Of a DNA stretch of 64,000 bases, positions 1 through 9,507 are shown in pieces (position 1 is the stretch's first letter; every line of letters begins with the position of its first letter). The translations under genes and the position numbers were made by a program. Under the pieces are notes generated by a model, which was given only the letters and a program-made list of their open reading frames with translations, did not search any database and was not told the origin of the DNA. Origin of the DNA: Brooklawnia propionicigenes (GTDB lineage: Bacteria; Actinomycetota; Actinomycetes; Propionibacteriales; Propionibacteriaceae); the NCBI RefSeq assembly GCF_030297015.1, contig NZ_AP028056.1:2242939-2306938 (forward strand). The letters run 5' to 3'.

Positions 1-816
1 ACCACCTCGGCTCAGGCTGATCAGGGACGCTTCGAGGCCACGGGTGATGCGCTGGTATTCGCCGAAGTCGCCGCGATCGACCGCCACCTCACGCACCGCA
101 GCGGGCCCATCTTGCACGATCGCGAGAAGATCAGCCAGCACGGGTGTGTGGGTGGCTTGGTGGTCGAGGACCCGCAGCGCCTGGTCGAGGACGGATTCTT
201 CGACGTCGCTGGGGGGTTGTTTACGCAAGATGGTGAGCAGGGCGCTGACCATGGTGAGGCGTCGGGCGTGGGCGTCGGCTTCGACTTCTTGGGCTTGTTT
301 CTCGTAGCCAGCATCACGGAGCCGGCGGGCTGCGTGTTTGGCTTGTCCGGGGTCGAGGATGTTGAGGTGGCCGCGGCCTCGTCCGAGGGTGATGACTTGT
401 CCGCCGAGGGCGGTGACCATGTCGATGTAGTCGGGTTTCAGGTCACCGAGCACGATCGGGAGGACGCCGTATCCGGCGAGTCCGGTGGCCATCCGGCGTA
501 CGGCGGTGGACTTGCCGAGACCGGTGAGGCCGAGGAAGAAGACGCTGGGGTTGCGGATCAGTTTCGCGCGTTGGAACCAGCTGATGGGGTCGCAGCACAA
601 GGTGGCGCCGGTGATGATGTGGCGTCCCAGCGGGACACCGACCATGGGTGTTCCGGAGCCGACGACCCACGGCCATAGCCCGCACACTTGTACGGTGGTG
701 CCGCGGAACTCGGATGCCGGGTCGATGAGGATGGCTTCACCTCGATCGCGTCCGGGCCAGCCTTTCGGCCCGGGCCTGCGGGGTGCCGGCGCTGCCGGCT
801 TCTGGTGACGGCTCAT
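1..816 (-). CDS. VirB4/TraC-like conjugation ATPase, N-terminal part (runs off window)
   Basis: The protein opens with a Pro-rich basic segment and carries a clear Walker A, GLTGLGKST, at residues 96-104. Further on come VLGDLKPDYID and a glycine-rich strand as in HerA/VirB4-type ATPases. Such ATPases energise pilus assembly and substrate transfer in type IV secretion and sit at the inner face of the membrane. The ATG overlaps the stop of the upstream SCO6880-like gene by 4 bases (ATGA), so translation is probably coupled. The 3' end, including Walker B, lies left of base 1. It could be the coupling ATPase instead, but its position next to SCO6880 favours VirB4. Confidence 0.82.
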   Translation of the reverse strand, partial: MSRHQKPAAPAPRRPGPKGWPGRDRGEAILIDPASEFRGTTVQVCGLWPWVVGSGTPMVGVPLGRHIITGATLCCDPISWFQRAKLIRNPSVFFLGLTGLGKSTAVRRMATGLAGYGVLPIVLGDLKPDYIDMVTALGGQVITLGRGRGHLNILDPGQAKHAARRLRDAGYEKQAQEVEADAHARRLTMVSALLTILRKQPPSDVEESVLDQALRVLDHQATHTPVLADLLAIVQDGPAAVREVAVDRGDFGEYQRITRGLEASLISLSRGG

Positions 817-2318
817 AGTTTGTCCTTGAATGCGGTGATGGACGACACGAGTTGGGGTAGCAGGATTCCCAGGGGCAGGCCGGCCGCGAAGGCGGCGTCT
901 TGGGAGCCGTAGCAGGGCCGCACGCGTAGACGTGCGGTGGCGGACAGCATGTCGACTGCGGCGCGGGCTTCGGGTAGCCGTGCGGGGTCGGTCACGGTCG
1001 CGGTAATCAGGGCTCCGAAGTTGACCAGTCCGGCGCCGGCTGCTTCTTCGGCGGCGGTCGCCTCGGCCGAGCGGGTGTCCAGGATCGACCGGGCGGTGGG
1101 CCGTTCGGTCGAGGTCGCTCGGAAGCTCGCCGCCCGGACGTCGGCTTCGACCATGGCCGCGGCGACCGCGGAGTTGATGGGCCGGTACAGCAGGGTGACG
1201 CGTTTGCGGGCGATGTCAGGGTGAGGGGCCAGCAGCCGGGCCAGCACCGAGGATTGCACGTTGCCGCGCGGGGCGCTGCTCATCTGCCAGGTCACCGAGC
1301 AGGCCGAGTCGTGGCGGTACACGTCCCAGCCGGCTTGGTGGGCTGCCGGGCCGACATCGGTCCAGTCCAGGTCGACGGGCTCGTTGTCGGCGTGGGCACC
1401 CGCGATGAGATCCGCGGTTGGGGGGTCGTAGGCGACCCGGACGATTTCGCACAGCTCGGCCGCGTCCACCAGCCGGGTCGCGCCGGCACCGGTGGACCCC
1501 AGGGTGCTCATCAGCCCGGGGAGGCGAGCGGCAAGGTCCCGGCCGACCTGTTCGGGTGTGCGTTTCTTGCCGGAGCTGTTCGCGGCGGTGAAGGTGATGG
1601 TGACCCAGGCGTGGATGGTGGAGGAGCCGGCCGGGTAGGCCTTGACGATCTCGGTGAGCATGGCACGGGCGAACGCGGGTGCGTTGGGGTCGATGGCGCC
1701 CCCCACTTCGTGAGCGAGCCGGTGGCCGGAGTCGGGTGCGGTTTCGATGGTGACGGCTGCTGCTTCGATGCCGGGTTCGTCGCCGAGGTTGGTGAGCCAT
1801 TGACCCCAGTCGGCGACCCAGGAGTCGATCTGTGGCTGGTCGACCAGGGCGGCCCCGTCGGGTTCGGACGCGATGACGACGGTGTGGGTGGCGGTCGAGG
1901 GTGCGGAGATCAGCGCGAAGGGTCGGCCGTAGGCGTCGAGGTGTTCGCTGAGCCGTAGGCAGGCGGCCAGGCCGGGCAGTTGGCAGGTGCCCCAGGGGAC
2001 TGTTCCGAGGGGGCCCGATCGGTACAAGGTGAGGCCACGCTGGGCGGCCAGCTGGTAGGTGATCTTGGCCGAGGCCCGATCCAGCAGGCTGGAGCCGTGC
2101 TCGTCTCGCACGGCTACCGACGCCAACACGACCGCCAAGGCCGTGAACGCGATCGCGCCCCACCCCAGTCCGGCGATCATGACGACGAGCACGACCAGGA
2201 TCAGTCCGGCGAGTAGCACGCCGGTGCCCCACGAGCCGAGGCCGAGCAGGCCGGCCGTGGTGGGACGCCGGAAGTTGCCGTAGGTGCGGATCTGAGTGAG
2301 TTCACCGCTGCGCTCCAT
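813..2318 (-). CDS. SCO6880-family conjugal transfer membrane protein
   Basis: A 501-residue protein starting MERSGELTQIRTYGNFRRP, followed by two adjacent hydrophobic segments (about residues 25-70) and a long soluble domain. This layout matches the SCO6880 family, which is found almost only in actinobacterial conjugation operons beside VirB4. Its biochemical role is unknown; a PrgI-like inner-membrane position is assumed. A longer in-frame start exists at 2369, but the start at 2318 has an AGGAG-type ribosome-binding site and overlaps the upstream stop by only 17 bases. Confidence 0.8.
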   Translation of the reverse strand: MERSGELTQIRTYGNFRRPTTAGLLGLGSWGTGVLLAGLILVVLVVMIAGLGWGAIAFTALAVVLASVAVRDEHGSSLLDRASAKITYQLAAQRGLTLYRSGPLGTVPWGTCQLPGLAACLRLSEHLDAYGRPFALISAPSTATHTVVIASEPDGAALVDQPQIDSWVADWGQWLTNLGDEPGIEAAAVTIETAPDSGHRLAHEVGGAIDPNAPAFARAMLTEIVKAYPAGSSTIHAWVTITFTAANSSGKKRTPEQVGRDLAARLPGLMSTLGSTGAGATRLVDAAELCEIVRVAYDPPTADLIAGAHADNEPVDLDWTDVGPAAHQAGWDVYRHDSACSVTWQMSSAPRGNVQSSVLARLLAPHPDIARKRVTLLYRPINSAVAAAMVEADVRAASFRATSTERPTARSILDTRSAEATAAEEAAGAGLVNFGALITATVTDPARLPEARAAVDMLSATARLRVRPCYGSQDAAFAAGLPLGILLPQLVSSITAFKDKL

Positions 2319-3942
2319 CTGGACCCTTCTCCTCTCCCATGGATTCGTTGATTCCACGACGCGCGCCATCGGCTAGCGTCATGCCGGCCGCTGCGACCGT
2401 CCCTACGGGTGTAGCTCCGCTCGCCGTGTGGGCTACCCCAGCACCGGGCATACCGGTCGACGCCGGAGCTCCTGGTGGGGGACTTCCCGTGGCCGGCGCG
2501 GCAGGGTGTTGGCCTGGTCCGCCCGGCCTCGCCGCGCCTGGCTGGGGCGCATTACCACTTGGCGGTGGCGGATTGCCGCCTGGACCTGACGGTGGGGGAC
2601 TGCCCGGTCCGGGATTGCTTGCTCCGGTGCTAGGTGGCGTGCCGCCGCCGCTGCCGGCGGGACCGCCGGACTGGTGGGTGGTGACGCCGGTTGGTCCGGT
2701 GGGCCCGGGGGTGCCGCCGGTGGGGGCTGCCGGGGTGCCGGATGGTCGGCGTTGGGCGGACATCGCGCCGGTGGGCAGGGCCATCGCGGCCATCGCGGCG
2801 GTGCCTGCGAGGCCCCCGCCGGAGGCGACCGCGGAGGTTGCGGGCACGATCAGCGACATCAGCGCGGGAAGCGCGACCAGCGCCATCGTGATGAGGGTGA
2901 GTCCGGTGATGGTCGACAGCACGGGATCGTCCGAGCGGTCACCGACGAGCATGAACGCGGTCGCGTAAACCACGGCGGCTGCCGGCTTGTAGAGGATCAT
3001 CCCGAGCAGCCAGCCGGCGGTCTTCTTGAACATCTGGCTGCCGACTGCCGTGTTGGTGGCTGCGGCCGAGATGGGCAGCATCCCCGACAACACGACCAGC
3101 ATCGCGGACCGCACGATCATCAAGATGATCTGCACGATCACGGCCAGGACCGACAGCCCGCCGAGGATCACCGTGAGGAGACCGGGCAGCGTGATCGGGC
3201 CCGCCCCAGCGCCCTGGACAAGAAGGTTGCCCATGGCTTGGGAGAAGCAGGTGCCGCCCTCGTCCAGGCTGCAGCCCATCGCCCCGTCCAGGATCCACAC
3301 GGCGAACTGGTCGGCGGCGCCGGTGAGCAGCGCGACCGCGCTCAAGCCGGCGCCGGCGACCGCGGCCAGGGTGAGGATCGAGCGCAGCACGTCGAGCCCG
3401 GCCTCGGCGCGCTGCTGCCAGGCCATCTTCACCGCACCGGCGATGACTCCGACGATCGCGACGGCGAGCATGTACCAGTACAGGGACGCCTGAAGGTAGG
3501 CGACCGGCGCCGAGCCTTGCACGCTGGTCGCGGGGACCACGGCCGCGGTGATGCCGGTCGCGGCGGAGATGAGGATCGTGGCGACCAGCACGGTGCCGAT
3601 CCGTCCGACGTGTTGGGATGCGTCGCGGTGTGCCGTGCCCATCCGGACGCCGGCCGCGATCAACGCCAGCACCATGATCCCGAATGCGGTGTACATCACC
3701 CAGCCGAGCACGGTCTCGATGCCGTCGGCGCCGGGAGCGTGGTCACCGGCCGCGCGGACCGTCGATCCGCTGCCGTCGATGAGGATCGGTGTTTGGATAC
3801 GCACCCACGAGGTCGCCAGGGTGCCCATCAGGTCGCCGAGGGTCTCGGTGACCGCGATCGCCAGCCGGTCGATCGCGTTGGTGGCCAACGACGCGGCGCT
3901 TTCCTCGACGCGGCAGCCGATGTCGAACAAGGAGCACGACAT
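2302..3942 (-). CDS. TrbL/VirB6-like polytopic membrane protein
   Basis: A 546-residue protein starting MSCSLFDIGCRVEESAAS. It has at least six hydrophobic segments between residues 70 and 380 and a C-terminal tail of about 150 residues dominated by Pro, Gly, Ala and Thr. That combination is typical of the TrbL/VirB6-like channel component of actinobacterial type IV secretion systems. The start at 3942 was preferred over one 16 codons upstream because the preceding gene ends at 3945. Family assignment rests on topology and operon position, since sequence conservation is low in this group. Confidence 0.72.
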   Translation of the reverse strand: MSCSLFDIGCRVEESAASLATNAIDRLAIAVTETLGDLMGTLATSWVRIQTPILIDGSGSTVRAAGDHAPGADGIETVLGWVMYTAFGIMVLALIAAGVRMGTAHRDASQHVGRIGTVLVATILISAATGITAAVVPATSVQGSAPVAYLQASLYWYMLAVAIVGVIAGAVKMAWQQRAEAGLDVLRSILTLAAVAGAGLSAVALLTGAADQFAVWILDGAMGCSLDEGGTCFSQAMGNLLVQGAGAGPITLPGLLTVILGGLSVLAVIVQIILMIVRSAMLVVLSGMLPISAAATNTAVGSQMFKKTAGWLLGMILYKPAAAVVYATAFMLVGDRSDDPVLSTITGLTLITMALVALPALMSLIVPATSAVASGGGLAGTAAMAAMALPTGAMSAQRRPSGTPAAPTGGTPGPTGPTGVTTHQSGGPAGSGGGTPPSTGASNPGPGSPPPSGPGGNPPPPSGNAPQPGAARPGGPGQHPAAPATGSPPPGAPASTGMPGAGVAHTASGATPVGTVAAAGMTLADGARRGINESMGEEKGPDGAQR

Positions 3943-3944
3943 CG

Positions 3945-4664
3945 TCAGATCCCCGACCACAACACGAAGCCGACCAGCGAGGGCGGCCACGAATAGGTGA
4001 CGGCCATCTCCTGGGCCTCGCCCTCACCGCGCACACCGATACGCCAGTCGCCCTCATGCCACACGAGCTCGATCGTCGCGACCCCGTAGCCGCCGTTCTG
4101 GGCTTGCATTCCCAAGTTGACCGCCGTGGCCGTGCCGTCGTAGCTGACCATCTGGAACCCGCGGATCTGGGCGCCGCCAGTCGTGGCCGAGCTCGGCTCC
4201 GGGGTCGACAGCAGCCGGTCCCGCAGCGCCCCCGGCATCAACCCGTCGTCCGCAAGACGACCTGCCAGGGCAGGGTCGGAGCCCATCGCCGCCAGATTGG
4301 CTGCCGCTGTGAGCGCCCCGAGCGGGGTGCGGGCGTAGCAGCGGCGGTACCCGTCGGGATCGATGGTCGCGGGGCCGGCCTCGGGCACCGTCGGGGCGAC
4401 CACCTTCCCGACCAGCGACCAGGTCGCCTCCGGTGCGAGCGTCACGGTGCCGGCCATCTCTATAGGCCCCGCGGGGCACTGTCCCTGGTCGTCCTGGGTG
4501 GACGTGGCCGGCGGTGTCTCGGGTGTGGCGGGGGCCGGGCGTGACGCGATCCGCCAAGACACCACGAGGGCGGCGGCGATGATGGCGACCGCTAGTGCGG
4601 CTGCCATCCAGGTCAGTGTTGCTGGTCGTCGGGGTGGGGGCGTCGTGTCGGGGTGCTGGTTCAT
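3945..4664 (-). CDS. Conjugation operon accessory protein with one N-terminal membrane anchor
   Basis: A 239-residue protein. A short polar N-terminus is followed by a single transmembrane helix (about residues 18-40) and a soluble domain containing two cysteines and the segment VATIELVWHEGDWRIGV. Bitopic proteins of this size with an NTF2/VirB8-like soluble domain are common in such operons, and the WHEGDWRI strand would suit that fold. The VirB8-like reading is an inference from topology only. It starts 5 bases after the stop of the pilin-like gene and ends 2 bases before the start of the TrbL-like gene. Confidence 0.65.
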   Translation of the reverse strand: MNQHPDTTPPPRRPATLTWMAAALAVAIIAAALVVSWRIASRPAPATPETPPATSTQDDQGQCPAGPIEMAGTVTLAPEATWSLVGKVVAPTVPEAGPATIDPDGYRRCYARTPLGALTAAANLAAMGSDPALAGRLADDGLMPGALRDRLLSTPEPSSATTGGAQIRGFQMVSYDGTATAVNLGMQAQNGGYGVATIELVWHEGDWRIGVRGEGEAQEMAVTYSWPPSLVGFVLWSGI

Positions 4665-4669
4665 GACGG

Positions 4670-4921
4670 TCACGCCCCGGCGATGAACGAGACGAGGCTG
4701 AACGCGGCGGAGGCGATGATGACACCCACGAGGACGCCGCCGATGCTGTTGACGTGCTCCGAGCCGTCGCCGTGGCGGTTGCTGGCGATGCCCATACGGA
4801 CACCAGCGAAGATCAGCGACACGACGAGCACGCCGAGGCCGATCCACTTGCCCCATCCGAGGATGGTGGTGAAAACGTCGAAGCCAGGAGGCATTGAGCC
4901 AGTACCGGGGTCGGGAACCAT
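4670..4921 (-). CDS. Small two-helix membrane protein, VirB2/TrbC pilin-like
   Basis: An 83-residue protein with two hydrophobic helices (about residues 22-45 and 62-82) separated by a short polar loop, NRHGDGSEHVN. There is no obvious cleaved signal. Size, topology and position inside the transfer operon match VirB2/TrbC-type pilin subunits or the small membrane proteins that replace them in Gram-positive systems. The start follows an AAGGAGAAAA ribosome-binding site. Confidence 0.65.
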   Translation of the reverse strand: MVPDPGTGSMPPGFDVFTTILGWGKWIGLGVLVVSLIFAGVRMGIASNRHGDGSEHVNSIGGVLVGVIIASAAFSLVSFIAGA

Positions 4922-4936
4922 GATCTTTTCTCCTTC

Positions 4937-5503
4937 TTATCGTGATGATGTCTGAGCGGGCGTGGGGGTGCTGGTGAGCGTTTGGAGGTCGCTGACCAGC
5001 GAACGAACGGCGACCGGGCTGGCGGCGAAGGCGGGTTCACCGCATCGCCACAGGTCGATCCAGGGCAGTCTCCAGGCGCGTGGTGCGCCGCCGGTCACGA
5101 CCTCGGCGAGTTCGCGCAGCGGGCGGGGGAGTCTGCCCGGCGCGTCAGCGATCAGGACCAGACCGAGCAGATCGACCTGACCGGCAGCGCCGGCAGCCCA
5201 CTGCTGGAGAGCCGACCGCGCCGATTCCAGGCCGGACGCCGACGTGCGGGCCACCAGCAGGCAGGCCCGAGGGGTGCCGAGCAGGGTCTGCGGCCAGCAG
5301 TGATCGGCTGCCGCCCACCCGTCGTCCAAGCTCGCGAGCGTGGACTCGCCGCTGCCGCCGTGGGCGCCGACCACCCACAGCGATCGGCCCATCCCGACCC
5401 GCCGCAACCTCAACGGATGCTCCGGCAGGCGCACACCGGGTTGCGGGACGGTGATCCCGCGCTCCGAGATGGATTCAGTCTTCTGGTCGAGGGTGGTGGT
5501 CAT
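4937..5503 (-). CDS. DUF6668-like P-loop-type protein of the transfer operon
   Basis: A 188-residue protein. Near residue 47 it has VVGAHGGSGESTLA, a Walker-A-like loop of the ParA/MinD type but with Glu where the invariant Lys is expected, so nucleotide binding is doubtful. Proteins of this kind (DUF6668) recur in actinobacterial ICE operons between the cell-wall hydrolase and the pilin gene. The ATG follows AAGGAG and overlaps the upstream stop by 4 bases. Function is unknown. Confidence 0.68.
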   Translation of the reverse strand: MTTTLDQKTESISERGITVPQPGVRLPEHPLRLRRVGMGRSLWVVGAHGGSGESTLASLDDGWAAADHCWPQTLLGTPRACLLVARTSASGLESARSALQQWAAGAAGQVDLLGLVLIADAPGRLPRPLRELAEVVTGGAPRAWRLPWIDLWRCGEPAFAASPVAVRSLVSDLQTLTSTPTPAQTSSR

Positions 5504-6915
5504 GACTGTGCTCCTTGGATCTGCACACCGTGCTGGTTGAGGAAGACAAGTGGGTCCACATAGCTGCCGGAGGTGAGGACCTCGAAATGCAGATGACATC
5601 CCGTGGAATCACCGGCGGTCCCCACCCGGCCGATCTGCTGGCCCGCTTGGACGACATCGCCAACGCGCACCAAGACCCCCTCGGTGAACATGTGACCGTA
5701 CGTGGTCACGACGTCCCCGTCGTGGGCGATCTTGATCCAATTCCCGTAGCCGGACGCGGGACCCGCGAACGTCGCCGTCCCCGACGCTGCCGCCCAGATC
5801 GGCGCATCACACGGCGGGGCGAAATCCGTGCCGTAATGCATCCCGCCAGCCCGCGGGCCGAAACCCGACGAGATCGGCCCGGACGCCGGCGCAGACCATC
5901 CGCCGGCGGTGACCTGACCCTGCTGGTTCGTCGCACCGCAGCCGGCCGACAGGGCCGAGCTGCCGTCACCGGTCAACGACAGATGAACGTGGTCCATATG
6001 GTTTTGTGTGGGGCTTCCCCGATCCTCCATCAGCTGCCAGCCCTCTGCTGCACGCGACGCTGTCCAGATCCGCTGCTGCCAGATGATGTAGGACACCCCC
6101 AACTCGGCGGCGTGAGCAATCAGATAATCGGCCAGCCGATCACCGGTCGCGACACCATCGGGGATATCGCTGATCATGAAATCCAGCGCCAACCCGGCCG
6201 GATGACCGTTCGGGTCGTAGACCTCCGTCGCAGGATCACGCCACCCGCCGACCGTGGCGATCCCGAACATGGGGCCGATCGTGTTCGCCACCACCGCGGT
6301 CTGCGGCTGCACCGGACCCAACTCGTACACCGACGACGACATGGCCGGCTGCTGGGCGGTGGTGGTGCTGCCGGCCAGGGCCTGCACGATCTCACCGGCC
6401 GGGTCCCAGAACCGGGCGTAGTAGTACGGGTCGGCGTTGCGCTGGACCGCATTCGCCACCAGGGTCGGCTCCATCGAGTCTCGGCCGTCGACCTGGACCA
6501 GGACGCGGAAAAAACTCAACGCCGACTCATACGGGTCCATCCGCTGGGCCAGCGTGCCCCACGCGCCGTTATCGCGCTGCTGGAACAGCCCGCGGGAATC
6601 CGGGCCCGCAGCATCGCCATACTCCAGCACCCGCAGCGCGGATTCACCGATCGCGGTCATCACACCGATCTGCTGATCCCGCACCGTCAACCCCATCGAC
6701 GCCGCCGCAGCCATGATGTAAGCGGCATTCACCAGCTGCTCACCAGAAAAACCCGCCACCGGCCCGGCCGGCACCGAGCCCGGATCCACAACGACAGCCG
6801 CCCCCGCAGGAATGCAGGCGGCCTGGTCCTCATCGAACAACAAGAACCCCAGCAGGGCGGTGATGAGCGCCACCGGCAGGACGATCCCGGCTGCTGCGAG
6901 TTTCGCCCGGTTCAT
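5500..6915 (-). CDS. Conjugative cell-wall hydrolase: transglycosylase-like region plus M23 endopeptidase
   Basis: A 471-residue protein with an N-terminal signal/anchor helix (residues 8-27). A lysozyme/transglycosylase-like region with ESALR and SRGLFQQRDNGAWG follows. Next is a segment with HMDHVHLSL, resembling the extra domain seen in conjugation hydrolases. It ends in an M23 peptidase domain with the zinc ligands HYGTD and HLHFE near the C-terminus. It would open peptidoglycan locally for the transfer channel. Both its start and its stop overlap neighbouring genes by 4 bases. Confidence 0.87.
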   Translation of the reverse strand: MNRAKLAAAGIVLPVALITALLGFLLFDEDQAACIPAGAAVVVDPGSVPAGPVAGFSGEQLVNAAYIMAAAASMGLTVRDQQIGVMTAIGESALRVLEYGDAAGPDSRGLFQQRDNGAWGTLAQRMDPYESALSFFRVLVQVDGRDSMEPTLVANAVQRNADPYYYARFWDPAGEIVQALAGSTTTAQQPAMSSSVYELGPVQPQTAVVANTIGPMFGIATVGGWRDPATEVYDPNGHPAGLALDFMISDIPDGVATGDRLADYLIAHAAELGVSYIIWQQRIWTASRAAEGWQLMEDRGSPTQNHMDHVHLSLTGDGSSALSAGCGATNQQGQVTAGGWSAPASGPISSGFGPRAGGMHYGTDFAPPCDAPIWAAASGTATFAGPASGYGNWIKIAHDGDVVTTYGHMFTEGVLVRVGDVVQAGQQIGRVGTAGDSTGCHLHFEVLTSGSYVDPLVFLNQHGVQIQGAQS

Positions 6916-7502
6916 GACAGCACCCCCGGTGCGATGAACCGCTCCACCCGCCACACCGGATCGGCATCGCTGCGAGACACAACAACCAGATAGCTACCGA
7001 CATCGGTTGGCACACTGACCCGCGCCACCTCCGGCGTCGTCCACCCCGGCAGGCCCGCCGGCCCACTCACCTGACGCACCGGGATACGCGCCGGATCCAC
7101 CGTCACATAAGCCGCAGTTCCCCGCGCCGACAACACCGGCTCCAGATCGGCCCACCACACCTCGTACGGCACGTCAGGACGCGCAAACAACCCCATCGCA
7201 GTCTCCGCCAACTCCAGCGCCGCCGACCGGCTGGCCTCATCCAACCCAAGACGGCCGGGCGAGGACGCCGCAGCAGAGGAGCCGTCCGACCAGACGACGC
7301 CCTCTGTCGGCGCCATGCCCGTAGATGCTGATGGCGAGGGGACCGGACTCGAGGCGTCAGATGCGACCTGGCCGACACAGCCGGCGAGTACGGCCAACGC
7401 GATGAATGCCGGGACAGCAGCGACGCAAGGCACGGTTAGCCTCCTGAATCGAACGCGGGATGCTCGATGCGTCAACGAAGCTTCGTGCGGAGCTGTGATC
7501 AT
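6912..7502 (-). CDS. Predicted lipoprotein of the transfer operon
   Basis: A 196-residue protein with a basic N-terminus, a hydrophobic stretch and a lipobox-like LAGC at about residue 42. A Ser/Pro-rich linker and a compact C-terminal domain ending PVWRVERFIAPGVLS follow. It is probably exported and lipid-anchored beside the M23 hydrolase. The start overlaps the upstream stop as ATGA. No enzymatic motif is visible. Confidence 0.68.
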   Translation of the reverse strand: MITAPHEASLTHRASRVRFRRLTVPCVAAVPAFIALAVLAGCVGQVASDASSPVPSPSASTGMAPTEGVVWSDGSSAAASSPGRLGLDEASRSAALELAETAMGLFARPDVPYEVWWADLEPVLSARGTAAYVTVDPARIPVRQVSGPAGLPGWTTPEVARVSVPTDVGSYLVVVSRSDADPVWRVERFIAPGVLS

Positions 7503-9163
7503 CTCTCGTCCACCCCCAACTGCCTGCGGAGCACGTTCAGGCCGATCTTCATGTGGCGGTTGACAGTCGAAGGGCTGACATTGAGACGCCGGCTGATCTG
7601 GTCAAGTGACAATGGCTCGCCGGCGCGGGCAATGCCCATGGCCTCGCGCAGAATCTGGTTGCTGGGCCACGAGAGCCGATCAATGAGCTGGGCTGCGCGT
7701 TCTCCGTCGACGGTGTTCGTCGCAGTGTCTGCCGGATCTGGCAAGCCACTGACCAGATACTTGTGGTCGACGCCTTGATAGCTGTGCTCGCAGTACGTAT
7801 CGGCCATCTGGACTGGGATCGGCAGCTTCGCGCTCGCGTGACGATGCCTGGACAGAGACCAGTCCGACACCTGAATCGCATAGGTCAGCCAGCGAGCTCT
7901 CTGTGGGTTCCACCGGTGCACCGACGCCGAGACCTCGGCTGCCGCCACGGCGAACCGTTCGTCCCGATCATGAGGTGCCGCTCCGACGCGCGACCAGATC
8001 GCCAACTGCACGCTGGCAACGAGCACCCCGACCGACTGCCGGCCCTCCCAACTCAGCCGCATGAGCTCTTCCGAGGAGGCGCCGTCCATCAGGCGCTTGG
8101 CACTCGGAACACCATCCAAAGCAGCCTGTGCAGCGACGCCAAGATCGCGCCGCCGTGCAAGCTCTTGTTCTATTGCCGGGGTGAGCCGCACCGATTCAAC
8201 AGATGGCGGCTCCGCCGATGCAGGAGATAGCCGCCGGGTTCTCGCACTCGGGGTCACGACCGGCATCGCTCTCACCGACCCCTGCTCGGGAAGAGAGTTC
8301 GCAATGACGTTGAGGTGCGATGTGCTATGGCTGAGCCGAGCCGTGAGCTGGTCCAGTTCCTGGGCCGAAGCCAGCAGCTGGTCAAATGATCCTTGCGATG
8401 CCGCAGCAGCCGTCAGGAGGTTGCCGCCGACACCCGTTCGGATGAGGATCTGAAGAGTCTCAGACGATTCGCGATGCGACATTAGTGCGTCTCTGGTACT
8501 CACGGCGGCCATCGACAGCGCCGTCGCCTGAGCACGCGGCACGGTTCGCTGATCACTGCTGGACTGCCAGGTGCCGGTCGCTTCACGCCAGCCTTGGGTG
8601 CAGGCGGCCAGACTCTGTCGCAGGCGCGGGATGCCGATCTCATCGGCCAGCGGTGATTCAGCCTTCGACGCGAGGTGACTGGTGATCGCCAACAGCGCGA
8701 TCTGTTGTCGGGCAACTGCGGTTAGCAGCTGGGGACCGGCGTCCAGGCTGGTTTGGGCAACTATGGCCGGCCACCTGCGCAGGGCCTCCTCAAGATCGTT
8801 GACTGGCGGGCCAGAGGCCGCATCAAGGGCTGAGCGTTCAACCCCGGCGAGCAACCCATCCCACCTGCCAGACTGGCCGCGACGAGAAGCGTGAGTAGCG
8901 ATGGCCAACATCGTCCGTACTTGTTGCGCGTCCGGATTGCGCCCAGCGCTGAGCGCCTCCACGATGGGATGAATTGTCGCGTCTCTTCTTGGATCGACGA
9001 GTTGACTGACCGCGGCGGCGAACTCCACCGCCTGATCACGGATCCCGCCGGCCGCCAGTGTCGCTCGACTGGCGCGGGCAATCTGGGCCCAATCAGCCAA
9101 GGCAAGCGGATCACCGGAATTGAGCACGGTGATCGACCATCTGATCGCGTCCGAGGTACTCAT
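7499..9163 (-). CDS. Large ICE protein with sigma-70-like C-terminal region
   Basis: A 554-residue protein. The first 390 residues are helical and match nothing I recognise. The C-terminal 150 residues contain VHRWNPQRARWLTYAIQ, which resembles region 2 of sigma-70 factors. They end in LSLDQISRRLNVSPSTVNRHMKIGLNVLRR, a sigma-region-4 or LuxR-like helix-turn-helix. It may be an element-borne sigma-like regulator of the transfer operon. The start at 9163 overlaps the previous stop by 4 bases; an upstream alternative at 9280 would add 39 Arg-rich residues and overlap the neighbour heavily. Confidence 0.65.
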   Translation of the reverse strand: MSTSDAIRWSITVLNSGDPLALADWAQIARASRATLAAGGIRDQAVEFAAAVSQLVDPRRDATIHPIVEALSAGRNPDAQQVRTMLAIATHASRRGQSGRWDGLLAGVERSALDAASGPPVNDLEEALRRWPAIVAQTSLDAGPQLLTAVARQQIALLAITSHLASKAESPLADEIGIPRLRQSLAACTQGWREATGTWQSSSDQRTVPRAQATALSMAAVSTRDALMSHRESSETLQILIRTGVGGNLLTAAAASQGSFDQLLASAQELDQLTARLSHSTSHLNVIANSLPEQGSVRAMPVVTPSARTRRLSPASAEPPSVESVRLTPAIEQELARRRDLGVAAQAALDGVPSAKRLMDGASSEELMRLSWEGRQSVGVLVASVQLAIWSRVGAAPHDRDERFAVAAAEVSASVHRWNPQRARWLTYAIQVSDWSLSRHRHASAKLPIPVQMADTYCEHSYQGVDHKYLVSGLPDPADTATNTVDGERAAQLIDRLSWPSNQILREAMGIARAGEPLSLDQISRRLNVSPSTVNRHMKIGLNVLRRQLGVDER

Positions 9164-9507
9164 GGCATGCGAAGCAGGTCGGAGATATCCAGCACGAGCT
9201 GTGCACCCGCACGCAGCGTCTCGCGGTCCAGCGCGTCCCAATCCCAAGCGGCTAGCTCGGCGTCTACGTGGACGAGGCACAGATCAGCGCTGGTGCAGGA
9301 TGCGAGCTGCGGGCAGTCCGGAGGCTGGTCGGTTGGGGACTGGGGAAAGGCCGCCTGAAGAATCAAGAGTTGAGCCGGAAGCGTGCTGGCCGCAAGCTGC
9401 CACCAGACATCACCGCTGCGCCGATCGGAACCAGAGTCCACGTGCTCCAAGGCGCGATTCACCAAGGCCGACATCCGGGCAATCGATGTAGCTAGGTCAA
9501 TGTTCAT
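9160..9507 (-). CDS. Hypothetical protein of the ParA operon
   Basis: A 115-residue, mildly acidic protein with no recognised domain. It contains three cysteines in the middle (CPQLASCTSADLC), which could bind metal or be incidental. The ATG at 9507 has a good GGAGGTG ribosome-binding site and overlaps the end of the ribbon-helix-helix gene by 11 bases. The stop overlaps the following start by 4 bases. It is co-transcribed between the partition pair and the sigma-like protein. Confidence 0.55.
   Translation of the reverse strand: MNIDLATSIARMSALVNRALEHVDSGSDRRSGDVWWQLAASTLPAQLLILQAAFPQSPTDQPPDCPQLASCTSADLCLVHVDAELAAWDWDALDRETLRAGAQLVLDISDLLRMP

Noticed and set aside
2674-3996. 440-codon forward frame opposite the TrbL-like gene
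   Set aside because: It is antisense to a membrane protein with convincing helices and operon spacing; its His/Asp/Arg-rich composition is typical of shadow frames in high-GC DNA.
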